Shown here one piece after another: positions 6,325 to 6,342 of a stretch of DNA of 6,342 bases. Origin of the DNA: Campylobacteraceae bacterium (GTDB lineage Bacteria > Campylobacterota > Campylobacteria > Campylobacterales > Sulfurospirillaceae); contig JALVAU010000394.1 in NCBI GenBank assembly GCA_027011025.1, forward strand, positions 1-6,342. The letters run 5' to 3'. The position numbers and the translations under genes are program-made. The notes beneath the pieces were generated by a model. It saw nothing but the letters and a program-made list of their open reading frames with translations, had not been told where the DNA came from and did no database searches. Position 1 is the first letter of the stretch; every line of letters begins with the position of its first letter.

Positions 6325-6342
6325 TTCCTCGCGACTAAAGCT

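Larger units (their letters stand above)
6173..6342. repeat. modular repeat array with interchangeable hairpins, truncated at window edge
   Basis: This stretch holds no gene. The 19-nt sequence ATTCCTCGCGACTAAAGCT occurs at 6244-6262 and again at 6324-6342, exactly 80 bp apart. The 11-nt TTATTRTCCCC occurs at 6173-6183 and 6287-6297 (10 of 11 identical). Between these two flanks sits a hairpin in each copy, 61 nt (6184-6244) or 27 nt (6298-6324), with unrelated sequence but inserted at exactly the same junctions. A small stem TCACC/GGTGA (6263-6267, 6272-6276) lies in the linker. At least one further unit must begin beyond 6342. It could be a MITE-like or extragenic repeat family; no transposase is present. 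Confidence 0.85.

Noticed and set aside
6154..6342. N-terminal extension of the cytochrome in the same open frame, to ATG 6219 or to the window edge
   Set aside because: The frame is open, but the extension is encoded by repeat sequence and would bury the signal peptide. A good AAGGAG lies 6 nt before ATG 6153.
6173..6342. CRISPR array
   Set aside because: Only two repeat copies are seen, the spacing unit is structured by hairpins, and no cas genes are present.

Overview
The window looks like a chromosomal segment of an AT-rich member of the Campylobacterota, in the Sulfurimonas/Sulfurovum/Sulfuricurvum range. I infer this from the protein types. There is a desulforubrerythrin of the Campylobacter Rrc type, a small periplasmic cytochrome c that lines up by eye with Helicobacter cytochrome c-553, a histidine kinase with the H-box form AHQWRQPLNAL that is common in this phylum, and strong AT-biased codon use. 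Genus assignment is a guess.

Layout. Positions 51-768 hold a sigma70-type promoter and a desulforubrerythrin gene on the plus strand. It converges on a PII signalling protein gene (803-1141, minus), with one strong hairpin (777-796) between the two stop codons. A tightly overlapping minus-strand cluster then runs from 5151 down to 1212: a membrane-anchored periplasmic binding protein, a sensor histidine kinase, a response regulator with an unusual winged-helix output domain, and an exported cyclophilin-type peptidyl-prolyl isomerase. Overlaps are 11 bp, 11 bp and 4 bp, so the four are very probably one translationally coupled operon. No terminator is visible between the isomerase and the PII gene, so read-through into the PII gene is possible.

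A 71-bp divergent promoter region (5152-5222) with a 16-bp palindrome separates the operon from a plus-strand methyltransferase with an N-terminal four-cysteine motif (5223-5861). That gene converges on and overlaps by 11 bp a cytochrome c gene (5851-6153, minus).

The right edge (6173-6342) is non-coding and repetitive. Two hairpins of unrelated sequence and different size (61 and 27 nt) sit in the same conserved frame, preceded by TTATTRTCCCC and followed by TTCCTCGCGACTAAAGCT, 80 bp apart. The array runs off the window and ends about 7 bp from the ribosome binding site of the cytochrome gene.

How the genes work together. The central four genes suggest a binding-protein-assisted two-component system resembling TorT/TorS/TorR in layout: a LivJ-type protein without any transporter genes beside it, a kinase with a helical periplasmic domain, and a cognate regulator. 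The flanking genes (peroxide defence, nitrogen signalling, respiratory electron carrier) are ordinary core functions. The two most unusual things are the signalling operon with its RepL-like output domain and the hairpin-swapping repeat array.
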